NCBI RefSeq assembly: GCF_000227135.1
Contig: NC_018253.1
Span: 850,410-885,898 of the forward strand
Direction: 5' to 3'
From: Leishmania donovani
Taxonomy: Eukaryota; Euglenozoa; Kinetoplastea; Trypanosomatida; Trypanosomatidae
Length of the DNA: 35,489 nt
Shown: one piece after another, positions 1-8,857 of the stretch
Position numbering within the stretch: the stretch's first letter is position 1
How the letters are laid out: every line of letters starts with the position of its first letter
The notes under the pieces: generated by a model
What the model saw: only the letters and a program-made list of their open reading frames with translations
The model's database searches: none
Told to the model about the DNA's origin: nothing
Position numbers and translations under genes: made by a program

Positions 1-1304
1 GCGCTGCCGCTCCGCAGGAGGCGTACGAGGAGCTGGATTTCAGTGGTGTTTTGTTTGCTGGGCGCGGTGTGCAGATTCGGTATGATTGTGGTGTGGTGAG
101 GATCCCCGATTCGGATGGGATTGAGGGAAGCGGACGGAATCTCGACGATGCAGATGTGAGACGGGGCTACCGCTGCGGGGCGCCGGAGGCGAGGTGGGAT
201 GCTTGCGGCAATGTTGCGGACGTGTGTGCTTGGTTTCGGGATTTAACGGTTGATCCGGGCACGGAGGAGAGTGGCGTAGGGGAGGTTTTCACGGAGGCTT
301 GCGGATTGCGGCGTGCAGTGGTTACGTGTATTGAGCACCTGTTGAGGGGTCCCAACTGGCGTGAGCACTTGGTGTCGTGTGCTGCAAGGATACGCGAGCT
401 GGTGATTGCGGATGTGAGCGCTATGCTGGATTGTTCTGCGGCATGTGTTCGCAATGTTCGGCTTTACGCCGCTGGTGCTGCAGCAGCTGGTGCTGAGGCG
501 GCTGCACTTGGCAGAATGGAGGATGACATACTGCGCATTGAACTGGACGTTATTCAAGAGGCCACAGTGGCACTGCACCCGCTAGGCGGGGTGCAGTTCC
601 TGCTAGATGGCTGCAGTTTTCCTTATCTTCAACAATGGCGGCGTAGTCGCGACGAGTTGAAGTGCATGGGTGGGGGTGTGGCGCACGGGGCGCTTTCTTC
701 GCTTTCGAAAGTGGCGGCGCTATCCACCAACGTGGAAGGCGACGAGAGGAGTGGCGGGGCGCAGGGGGTTGAGCTGCAGCTGTGGGCGTACGCCACCAAG
801 GGTGCGGCGGCAAGATCCAGGGGGCGTTCTGTTGTGAAACGACTCCCATTGCCATTAGCGCGTGTGGTTTACCGGCCGGAGCGGCGAAACTGTAGCGAGA
901 GCAGCCTTGGCTCACTCACCCATGTAGAGCAGCAGACGGCTCTTTCTGATCCCACATACGGTGCCTCATCATGCAGGTTGGTGGAATCGGCCCTGCGGCG
1001 GGAGGTCCACACGTGCAAACTCCCTGCGTCCGGGCAAGCCCCACCAGGACCATTGCCGACACAGCCGGTGCGATCGATGCCTTTGCAGATGGCGACACCG
1101 TCCGGTATTGAGGAAATCATAAAGCAGGAGAAGGAGAAGGCGTGCAACTTGACAGCCATCCGTCCCGTTGCTACCCTGCTTACAGTGCCTGCAGAGACAC
1201 TCGCGATGACGTCGCAGCCCACTGAGATGGCGGGCTTGCCGAAGGAGGAAGCGCACAAGGCAAGCCCAAGGGGCTTTTTTTCTTGGAAGCGTAAGTACAC
1301 GTGA
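1..1304 (+). CDS. hypothetical protein, 5'-truncated by the window edge
   Basis: The reading frame is open from base 3 to a TGA at 1302-1304, and no ATG with a plausible upstream region is seen, so the start lies before the window. About 433 residues are visible. I do not recognise the family. The first two thirds (to about base 900) is mainly helical-looking and rich in Ala, Arg and Cys, with many Cys spread singly rather than in CxxC pairs. The last third is Pro/Ser/Thr-rich and probably disordered, ending in a basic aromatic tail (FFSWKRKYT). I see no signal peptide or membrane span, but the N-terminus is missing. Third codon positions between bases 180 and 510 are poor in C and rich in T and G, unlike every downstream gene. 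The reading frame is the longest open one here and is followed by CT-rich spacer, which supports it being real. Confidence 0.65.
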   Translation, partial: AAAPQEAYEELDFSGVLFAGRGVQIRYDCGVVRIPDSDGIEGSGRNLDDADVRRGYRCGAPEARWDACGNVADVCAWFRDLTVDPGTEESGVGEVFTEACGLRRAVVTCIEHLLRGPNWREHLVSCAARIRELVIADVSAMLDCSAACVRNVRLYAAGAAAAGAEAAALGRMEDDILRIELDVIQEATVALHPLGGVQFLLDGCSFPYLQQWRRSRDELKCMGGGVAHGALSSLSKVAALSTNVEGDERSGGAQGVELQLWAYATKGAAARSRGRSVVKRLPLPLARVVYRPERRNCSESSLGSLTHVEQQTALSDPTYGASSCRLVESALRREVHTCKLPASGQAPPGPLPTQPVRSMPLQMATPSGIEEIIKQEKEKACNLTAIRPVATLLTVPAETLAMTSQPTEMAGLPKEEAHKASPRGFFSWKRKYT

Positions 1305-1689
1305 AGCCCGCCTACCTGCCCCTCCTCAGTTTTCGATGTTGTTTGTACGTCTGCATCGTCATGTTGGATCGGACGGTGTGCAGAGGCGCTGAAAGAGGCA
1401 GAGGTGAAGAGAGCATAGCGTTGCACTGCTGCTGAAACACTGCCAGAGAAGTGATTGCTGTGCGTGGCTTGTGATTGAGCGCGTGATATGGATAAAGACT
1501 GTGTGTGTGTAGACATTACTCACCAGTCTCTTCTCCCCTCCCCATTCCATGAGCTCCCACCTTTCTCATTCCATATCCCTTCGTGGCCCAGCGGCGATCG
1601 CTCTTGCGTTTCTTAAGGGTGTTTCGACATGCTCCGACTCTCTATCTCTTCTCTATCCGTGTGTGCATGTGGTGGCTCGCTTCTTTTCG

Positions 1690-1708
1690 TATATATATAT
1701 ATATATTT
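1690..1708. repeat. (TA)n microsatellite
   Basis: An uninterrupted alternation of T and A lies in the spacer. It is the only sizeable AT dinucleotide array in the window; the other dinucleotide arrays are CA or TG. Confidence 0.8.
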
Positions 1709-2148
1709 GTCATCAACGCACAAAATAGAGGAAGGGCGTGCGTGCGCTTGCACCTGTGCACGAGTGTGGGTAAGGGCGCTTGCCTCGCCCACACCGACCA
1801 TCGCCACCCCACCCCCTCTCTCCTTCCTTGTATTTTTTTTTACTTATCCCTTCTGTCTGTCGGTTTCTGTGTGTCCGCCTTGTTGTGCACCACTGTGGCT
1901 GACACACACGCTTCTCTTTTTTCACCATACTCATGCATGCGCCCGCGTATATGCGTGTATGTGCGTGGGAAGGCTTGTATGAAGCGAAAACCTTCCCACA
2001 TATTCCCCTCCCCCTTCCGCTGTCTCTCTCTTCACCTGTCCTACGGCATGGCGTCGTTCTTTTTTTTGTTTACTTTCTGTTGCTTCGTATGTTTGTGGAT
2101 ATGTGTGGGTGCCGCGTATGACGCCCCCTCTTTCCTCCCCTCCGAAAA

Positions 2149-2192
2149 CACCCACCCACCCACCCACCCACCCACACACCCACACACACACA
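2149..2192. repeat. (CCCA)n passing into (CA)n
   Basis: About six CCCA units run directly into a CA array. A similar CCCA-to-CA transition occurs at 15771-15803, in the leader region of the ORC-like gene. Confidence 0.8.
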
Positions 2193-3103
2193 GCCCACCT
2201 CTCCTCCATGCCAGCTTGGATTACATCGTGTGCGTGTGTTTTGTGTGAGTGATTTAATGTATCGTCTATGTACAGCTGAGCCCCCCCTCCCCCCATCCCT
2301 GCCCGTCTCTTTCTCTTGAGAGATACATGCATATATGCATTCACATACATATACGTACACGCAGGCATAGAAGAAAGCCCAAGAGGTACAGGAGAGGGAC
2401 TAGAGGCTGGACGGCCACCCCCTTCTCCTCTCCTCTGCGTATGCCTGTATATGCCTGTGCGCGCGTGTATCTTTCTGTGTCGACCTCTGTCGACACTCCC
2501 CACATGTACCGATGTTTATATATGAGTATTGGTTTGATGGTGTTGGCGCGTTCGACGGTGGTGAGGTATTGGATGCTCCCCTCTCTCTCCCGCACGCCGT
2601 GCAACGTTGATGATCATCTTTCCAAACACACAAGTCATACACGCACACACTGAAGGGCTAAAGTCTCTCTCCCTGGCGGAGAAGGCATGCGGCCGCGTCG
2701 AAGCTGCCTTATTCGCTCGGGCAGCGCCTCAACCCTTTACCTACAGGTGTCTGGGCAAGCAAGAGCGAGTGCGGCCGTGGCGTCACCAGCTGGCTTTTGC
2801 ACACGTACTCGATAGCTGTTCAGTGGGACGGCAATTTCCTCCTCTCTCTCGCTCTGACGCCCTGTACGCTGCGTGCGTACGCACACATACATCGCCACTC
2901 CCCCCTCCCCCACTCACCTCGTCTTGAATGCCTTTTCATTCTTTCCCGGCTTATGACCTGTCCTTCGCCTTGTGCCATGTGCGATGTGCTCGCGGCAGCG
3001 GCAGCGGCAGCAGCGGTTAGAGAGAAGGGAGAAGAGAGAAGAGACTCATCCTTTCGCGTGCGTTGCGCGCATGTGTGCATGTGTGTCCACGAGTCCGTCT
3101 GTC

Positions 3104-3120
3104 TTTGCCTTCTCTTTCAG
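3104..3120 (+). promoter_or_regulatory. candidate trans-splice acceptor for the 3450 gene
   Basis: A pyrimidine-rich stretch ends in TTTCAG at 3120, about 330 bases before the first ATG of the large hypothetical gene. A second tract with AG at 3157-3158 is equally plausible, so the exact site is uncertain. Confidence 0.3.
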
Positions 3121-3449
3121 TAGCGTACTATTCTCTCTCTCTCGATTTCGTGTGATAGCCCTCTTCAGCGCCTAACGCCCGCACGCACAGAGGCACGCCG
3201 GGTGTCGTGCAGCTGCACCGAAGCTCACCTCGTTGCGCTGCGGCGTACACCTCACTCTTCCCCCTCCCTCCTGTGCCTCCTCTGACCCGCTGCTTCTTGC
3301 CAAACGCCTCGTTGCCGTCCACTGCTGCCTGCCGCTGCTCGTAGAGACGCGCTCCAGTCCGGCCAAAGCAGCAGAGGGGAGCTGTGCGGTGACGGGAGCG
3401 GTGAGCGGACACACACACACACACAGACGAAGGCATCGCCAGGCGTGCT

Positions 3450-6400
3450 ATGTGCATTATGCGGTCTCGTCGACAGACCGTCTCGGACACGGTCGGCACG
3501 CTCAGCATGGATCCATGGAATGATGACCGAGTGCGTGACTTTGTTGCCATCAACACGATTCAGCGGCTGCGCGCGTACCACTTGCCGACCAGCGCGCCGA
3601 TGCCCGTGATCGATGAGGTGAACACGGCGCGTGCGCTGAACCTCATACTGCTGCCGAGGGCCGATCCCGACTACCGACCCTGCCTCGGCGAGCAGCCTCC
3701 GTCGCGCACACAGCTGCGTGCACGGCGGCGCGCGACGGTGAGACAGGAGAGGCCAGAGGGTCGCCAAAGGCATCAGGAGGGTTCAGGTCGAGGTGAGCAA
3801 GGCGGCTGCTCGCCAGAGTCCCCTTCGACCACTGTGTCGACCTCCTCCAGCTCCGACGATGGCAGCAACGTCGACGACGATACAGCCACAGAGCACGGCG
3901 CCACCGTATCAATGCCGAACTCCTCATTTTCTACGGACATCGCAACTCCCACTAAGCAAGCAAAGCCGCGCTCCCCGGTTGCTTCCGGTGCCGCCGCCGC
4001 TGCAGCCCTGTCCAGGCAGTGCGCCATCGACCGCGCGCGCTCCCTTTTCTTTGGCGCGTTGTCGTTCACCTCCTCGACCTCGCCGCGACGGCTGGTGAAC
4101 TCGCCCCACGTTCCGCTGACGCCGTCGATAGCGTCCACGACGACTATTGCAGGTCGGCCATCTATGCATGTTCCCCGCTCTCCCAAAGAAGCGTCTCTCA
4201 GCACGACAGCCAGTCCTCTTTCGTCAGACGCGAGGGCGGCCCAGCGCCGAGCTGGAAGGGAAGTAGCTGCGGCGGCTACGGAAGAGGGCTCGGTGACGGC
4301 TATGCCGCCTGCCCCTCTTGCACTGTCGGCCACCAGGTCACTTGGCATGGAGCTGGACGCGCATATCGAGGCAAACAGCACTCCACTGCGCCCGCCGCCG
4401 CCAATGCAGTATGTCGGTGTTTCTGCTGAAGCGCAGACACCCGCCTCTGCGGAGGCGAATGCAAGCGAATCGGACGTGTCGCCGAGCAGCTCCGCCGTGG
4501 TTGCGTCCCATGAGGCATCTAAGTCGGAAGTCGATGCGCTGTGCGAGAGCACTTCTACCAAGACGACTGCGATGACTACTCCTTCGGCCACAGAGCAGCC
4601 GCGAGCTCCTCTGGGAGCGGCACCGGATGCTGTTCGACCACCTTCTCCAAGACTGATGGGAGCCGAAGGGGGCAGGACCACAACTCCGCCCACTAGTCAC
4701 GGTGACCCCCGCAGCAGCAGCAGCTCCACGGATATTATGCATACATGCGACGTCTGCGACGCCATCATCCAGTACTATCAATCAATGTTGACGAGAGGTG
4801 TCGTGCTCGACCGCTACAACCACAAGGATCTCGCCTTTGTGTGGTGGGTTCTGGGACGAAACATGGACGTCGCCGCCCTCGAAAATCGCGGCCCGATGCG
4901 GCGCGAGGCACTCATGATCACCCTGCGAAACTTCTACTACACGCTGCTGACGGCAGAGGAGGCGAGAGCGAAGGAAGCGGCGAGTGAGGCGGAGAAGAGC
5001 CACGCCGAGAAAACGGAGCTAGCGGGAACCGGTGTCCCCGCTGCATCAGCAGCTCCCGGCGGCCAAACGACTTTGTCACGGTCGGCTGACGCAACGGCTA
5101 CTGGAGACCAGCAAGACGAGGCCGAGGACACGGAGGAGCACTCGAGGCGTACGAGCGGCAAGGCCGCCGAAAGCAGTGACATCACCGCAGATGTACTTGC
5201 TGATGCATCTGTGCTTAGGCGACCCCCTCGTGCACGCTCTCGCGTCTCCCACACGTCCAGCGCGAGTGCCGCTTCTGCAGCTTCATGTCGACAGAGGGAC
5301 TCCCTAAGAGCAGCACGGACAACGAGCGGCTCCGCGGCGTTGAAGCGGAGTCGGCTTGATAAGTCCCTCGTATCCTCCGGCAGTGATGACAAGGAGTGCG
5401 ACGACGAGCATCTTGTCGAAGAGGGCGTCGGCGCCGGCGCTGATGAGCAGGAACGGCTGCCGGTGACGCCGTCGCGAGGGAGGACCAGCGTCCCACCGCT
5501 GCAGAAGAAGTCGCCCCACAAAGAGGGCACCACACTGACGGCAAGGCGTCGCGCAGTGGCTGGCTGTGCTCTTGGCAGCAGTAGCAGCGCAACAGGAAAA
5601 GGTCTCGCTGCCGCTCTGCTCGGGGAGGATGAGGAGGAGACGGCGACGGATGTCGTAGCTGAAGGTGTTGACGATGCACTTGAGAAGGAGGCTGATACAC
5701 TTCACTCGCAGACAGAGAGCAGCGTCGTGTCACGTGCTGGTAGCGTGGCGCAGAGCAGCACTGGCGAGATCCGCCGTCATCACCGCCGCGCTGCCGAGCG
5801 CAACAAGGCTGTCGAGGAGACGTGGGTCTCTACACGAACCGGAAGGCGTGCTGCGGCCATCAAGGCAGCCGCGCAGTTGGTGCTCCAAGGCACCGCCGAT
5901 GCCATGGCGCACCGAAAGTCGATTAAAGCGGTGCCCTTCACCAACGCATCTGGAGCGTCGAGGACGGCAGCGGCCAAGACGTTGAAGCAAGAGGCTTCCA
6001 GCACCGCCGCGGTGATACCGTCGGCGCCCGCCGGCGGCAGTGCCACATCCAAGCTGCAGCAAAAGAAGCGCACCGGCTCGAAACGGGCACGTAGCCCCAG
6101 CCGCGAAACCTCCCCAGGCGAAGGTCATCGAAGCCGCAGCAGTGACAGCGGCGGTGACAGCGACATGGAGCTCACAAAGGCGGAAGCGAAAGGGAGTAAC
6201 ACCGAAGCGCCACGCATGGTGTCACGCGTGAGCGCGAGCAAGAACAAGAGCCGAGCGGCGGTTTTCGCGGAGGCTCCCGCGGTGAAGGCAGAGAGGGTGA
6301 CGCCGACTGTCCATCCTCCTTCTGGAAAGGCTACCGCCCCTCTCTTCGGCGCCCCTACCACAACTACTCCTGGCAGTGCTGCGGCGGCAGCCACTACCTC

Positions 6401-8144
6401 GAAGAAAGGCAGGCGCGGTGAGGAGCACCGGGGACGTCCTCGTGGCAGCTTCAAGATACCGCGCGTCGACTCCTCGGCGACGGAGGACCAGGGTAACGGC
6501 TTACTCGCGAGTGTCACGCTAAGCAGCCAGAGCCGGCGTGATGGCGGGGGGTGTTCCACCGCCGTCCTCACAGGGACTTCTTCGGAGACAGCTGCTCCTC
6601 ACCAGCGCTCCGCTGCGGTGAGCGTGACTGTGGCCCCTCCATCCTTTTCTGCGCCGTCGAAGACTAGCGAGGATGCGGCCCCGCTCGAGCTCCCTGTGTA
6701 CGAGATGCCGCTGCGCCTGACAGCGCACCAGCGCGCCGTGCGCTCGCGTATTCAGCAACGCATGGGTGTACCTCTGCCGGCACCGCCACCACGTAGTTCC
6801 GCTGGCTCAATCTCCCAGGACTCCGGCATCGACGCACAGTGGGCCACGGTGTACTCATCCTACACCTTCCTCCTCTCCTCCTTTAGAACGGCAGCATGGA
6901 CGCGAATCAGTCAGGACGGCGGCGGCCATGAGCGGCGGGCGATCACCGCCCCCGTGCTCTGGTACGGCCAGGCCATATCACCTGTCGTGGGAGGTGAGTC
7001 GACATCCACCAGCAGTAGTGGTGCCGACCACAGCAGACAAGCAAGAGAAAAGGCATTGGCGGCGGCGCTTAGCGAGGACGCCCTGGTGAACAGCGGCGCA
7101 CCCTCCGGTGCCGCTGCCATCGCCACAGCGGCTGGCGCCCTTACGCGGCAGCGTGGTCGAAAACGCAGGATCGAGGGCGGCGTTGATCCGAGCTTGCGTG
7201 GTAACGTTCTCAGGCATGACCAGGTCGCCCTGGAGCGACTGGTGAAAGAGCGATTAGCGCAGGTCGCAGAGCGGAGGCAGGCTGCCGTGCCGCATATCGT
7301 TGGAAGCGATCAAGGAAAGTGTCGCGCTTCAGGCTCAGGCACTGCTCAGGTGAAACAGGAACCGCGCAGCGGCAGCGAGGAAGCAGAAAAGCAGGACGAC
7401 GAGGTGCATGTGTTGAGGGCGAAGCCTGCTGTCGGCTTACCAGTGTCGCCCACTTGCGCTTCTCCCGTTGTAGCAGCTACGACACCATTGGACCCGGCGA
7501 GGAGGGCAGAAGAAGGCGCAGATGCCACGGCAGAGGAGGCGATTGCGCCTGAGCAGCGCCGGGACAACTCAGCGCAGCGCGCGCTGTTGCCACAGGCGTC
7601 CGCCTTTGGTGACCTGCCGTATGCTCAGCAGTGTCTTCTAGTGTGGTCCGCCGCAGGGTTGCTGGAGCGGCACATACATCGGCGCCAGATGGAAGATGCT
7701 CGACGCGAGCGCCTCCTGGCGCGGTGCGGCCGCATGGCTACTCGACGGATGGCTGCCCGTGTCGCTGCCGTCATCCAGGGTGGAATTGCAGACGGTAATG
7801 CATGCGACAATGCCGAGGATGCCGCCGCGCAACTGGCCGGCGAGCTCCGAGGAGGTGACGAGGACCGCGATAGCGGTGCGAGCGGAGAGGACAGCGATGC
7901 GCCCGAGGAGAGGACACGCAGCGGCACCCTTGGGCGGACGAGCGGGACGTCACGCAAGGCCGATGTCGAGGAGCACATCGACCGCCTTGAGCACTTGAGC
8001 GATCAATCTGCATCTTCGCGTTCCCCCTCTGCCGTCTCGTCGTCCGCGTCCTCGGAGGAGCGCTTCCACAAGGTCATGCGCCCGCTACCGCGCCGCGCTT
8101 ATGACTACTGGGCCGCCTATCGTCGCGCCGGTGACAGTGGGTGA
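3450..8144 (+). CDS. large hypothetical protein with CxxC block and AT-hook-like motif
   Basis: This 1564-residue protein is not recognised. The first ATG (3450) is used; in-frame ATGs at 3459 and 3507 are alternatives, and the conserved-looking N-terminal block starts just after the last (MDPWNDDRVRDFV). Most of the protein is low-complexity Ser/Ala/Thr/Glu/Arg sequence, likely disordered. Islands of ordered-looking sequence are: residues 20-75; residues 430-500, opening with CDVC (C433 and C436) and rich in aromatics; about 1100-1175; a helical Arg-rich stretch about 1390-1445; and the C-terminal 20 residues (RRAYDYWAAYRR). GRPRGS at 995-1000, flanked by basic residues, resembles an AT-hook, and many KR-rich runs could be nuclear signals. 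A nuclear or chromatin role is therefore a guess and nothing more. There is no signal peptide or membrane span. The reading frame and high GC3 through 4.7 kb make the gene itself secure. Confidence 0.85.
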   Translation: MCIMRSRRQTVSDTVGTLSMDPWNDDRVRDFVAINTIQRLRAYHLPTSAPMPVIDEVNTARALNLILLPRADPDYRPCLGEQPPSRTQLRARRRATVRQERPEGRQRHQEGSGRGEQGGCSPESPSTTVSTSSSSDDGSNVDDDTATEHGATVSMPNSSFSTDIATPTKQAKPRSPVASGAAAAAALSRQCAIDRARSLFFGALSFTSSTSPRRLVNSPHVPLTPSIASTTTIAGRPSMHVPRSPKEASLSTTASPLSSDARAAQRRAGREVAAAATEEGSVTAMPPAPLALSATRSLGMELDAHIEANSTPLRPPPPMQYVGVSAEAQTPASAEANASESDVSPSSSAVVASHEASKSEVDALCESTSTKTTAMTTPSATEQPRAPLGAAPDAVRPPSPRLMGAEGGRTTTPPTSHGDPRSSSSSTDIMHTCDVCDAIIQYYQSMLTRGVVLDRYNHKDLAFVWWVLGRNMDVAALENRGPMRREALMITLRNFYYTLLTAEEARAKEAASEAEKSHAEKTELAGTGVPAASAAPGGQTTLSRSADATATGDQQDEAEDTEEHSRRTSGKAAESSDITADVLADASVLRRPPRARSRVSHTSSASAASAASCRQRDSLRAARTTSGSAALKRSRLDKSLVSSGSDDKECDDEHLVEEGVGAGADEQERLPVTPSRGRTSVPPLQKKSPHKEGTTLTARRRAVAGCALGSSSSATGKGLAAALLGEDEEETATDVVAEGVDDALEKEADTLHSQTESSVVSRAGSVAQSSTGEIRRHHRRAAERNKAVEETWVSTRTGRRAAAIKAAAQLVLQGTADAMAHRKSIKAVPFTNASGASRTAAAKTLKQEASSTAAVIPSAPAGGSATSKLQQKKRTGSKRARSPSRETSPGEGHRSRSSDSGGDSDMELTKAEAKGSNTEAPRMVSRVSASKNKSRAAVFAEAPAVKAERVTPTVHPPSGKATAPLFGAPTTTTPGSAAAAATTSKKGRRGEEHRGRPRGSFKIPRVDSSATEDQGNGLLASVTLSSQSRRDGGGCSTAVLTGTSSETAAPHQRSAAVSVTVAPPSFSAPSKTSEDAAPLELPVYEMPLRLTAHQRAVRSRIQQRMGVPLPAPPPRSSAGSISQDSGIDAQWATVYSSYTFLLSSFRTAAWTRISQDGGGHERRAITAPVLWYGQAISPVVGGESTSTSSSGADHSRQAREKALAAALSEDALVNSGAPSGAAAIATAAGALTRQRGRKRRIEGGVDPSLRGNVLRHDQVALERLVKERLAQVAERRQAAVPHIVGSDQGKCRASGSGTAQVKQEPRSGSEEAEKQDDEVHVLRAKPAVGLPVSPTCASPVVAATTPLDPARRAEEGADATAEEAIAPEQRRDNSAQRALLPQASAFGDLPYAQQCLLVWSAAGLLERHIHRRQMEDARRERLLARCGRMATRRMAARVAAVIQGGIADGNACDNAEDAAAQLAGELRGGDEDRDSGASGEDSDAPEERTRSGTLGRTSGTSRKADVEEHIDRLEHLSDQSASSRSPSAVSSSASSEERFHKVMRPLPRRAYDYWAAYRRAGDSG

Positions 8145-8857
8145 CAGACACACACGCCGGCACGGCGCGCGTGCATGTGTGGGCATCGGTGTTCCTCCTC
8201 TCTGCGTCGATATCAGCAGCGGAAGACAACGGCGATGACAGGAAAACGTTTGCCACAGGGATGGGGCGAAAAGACGGGAAGCGGAGGAGAGAGTTCACCA
8301 GGTACGACCCAAGATGGTGTACTGTGGGGCTGTCAGAGTTGTAGCTTGAGGACTGTGTATGTGTGTGTGTGTGTCTGCGCGCCGCAGCATACAGACCCCT
8401 TCATTATCAGCCCGCACACACATCTTCATGCAGACGAGCATATTTGCTCTTCTGGTCTGTTGTTTGAACCCTTCCCTCTCGCCTCACTCCCCCCCCTCCC
8501 AAATCCTGCTCTTGCTCGGACCCACTCAGCTGCCCCCCCTCGCCCTCCTCCTTCCTTACCTTCATGCAGAGACTCACCACCCACACCCACACACACACAC
8601 ACAGAAACGCACAATCGTTAAGGAATACGGCCAGCACGGCAGCCATCGTGGACCCCTCTCGCTTTTCTTAGCCCACACACATACAGCAATCCTACCCTAA
8701 CGACGCACACCCATCCTTCCGGTTCCAAATAGGGCTCCGTCTCATCTCTCAGGTTGCGGGACTCCCCCTCGTACCCCCCCCTCCTTCCCTCCCTCCGTTG
8801 CGCTCGTCTCTATCAGTGTGTGTGTGCTGCTGCGGTCGCGACATCACGCTGGAATGA
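8145..8857 (+). other. intergenic region / UTRs
   Basis: This 0.7 kb CT-rich spacer has (TG)n near 8358-8374 and (CA)n near 8584-8601. It carries a strong polypyrimidine tract just before the ARF-like GTPase gene. I see no coding sequence in it. Confidence 0.6.
8762..8816 (+). promoter_or_regulatory. candidate trans-splice acceptor of the ARF-like gene
   Basis: About 50 bases of C/T-dominated sequence end in TATCAG at 8816, only 41 bases before the GTPase ATG. This would give a very short 5' UTR. The placement matters because an out-of-frame ATG at 8854 would then be the first ATG on the mRNA. Confidence 0.45.

Larger units (their letters stand above)
1305..3449 (+). other. intergenic region / UTRs, no gene seen
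   Basis: This 2.1 kb spacer separates the truncated first gene from the 1564-residue gene. It is CT-rich with many short GT and CA stretches, a (TA)n run near 1690-1708 and a CCCA/CA array near 2149-2192. Open frames exist here (for example 1583-2248) but read as Leu/Ser/Pro/His/Thr low-complexity translations of microsatellites and lack coding-type codon bias. Candidate trans-splice acceptors for the next gene are the AGs at 3119-3120 and 3157-3158, both preceded by pyrimidine tracts. I see no structured RNA gene. Confidence 0.6.

Noticed and set aside
1583..2248. 221-codon open frame on the + strand in the first spacer
   Set aside because: It begins near a non-ATG codon, translates microsatellites and CT-rich sequence into His/Thr/Pro/Leu runs, and shows no domain or codon bias.
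3773..4693. 306-codon open frame on the - strand
   Set aside because: It is antisense to the low-complexity part of the 1564-residue protein and is Ser/Ala/Val-rich because of composition only.
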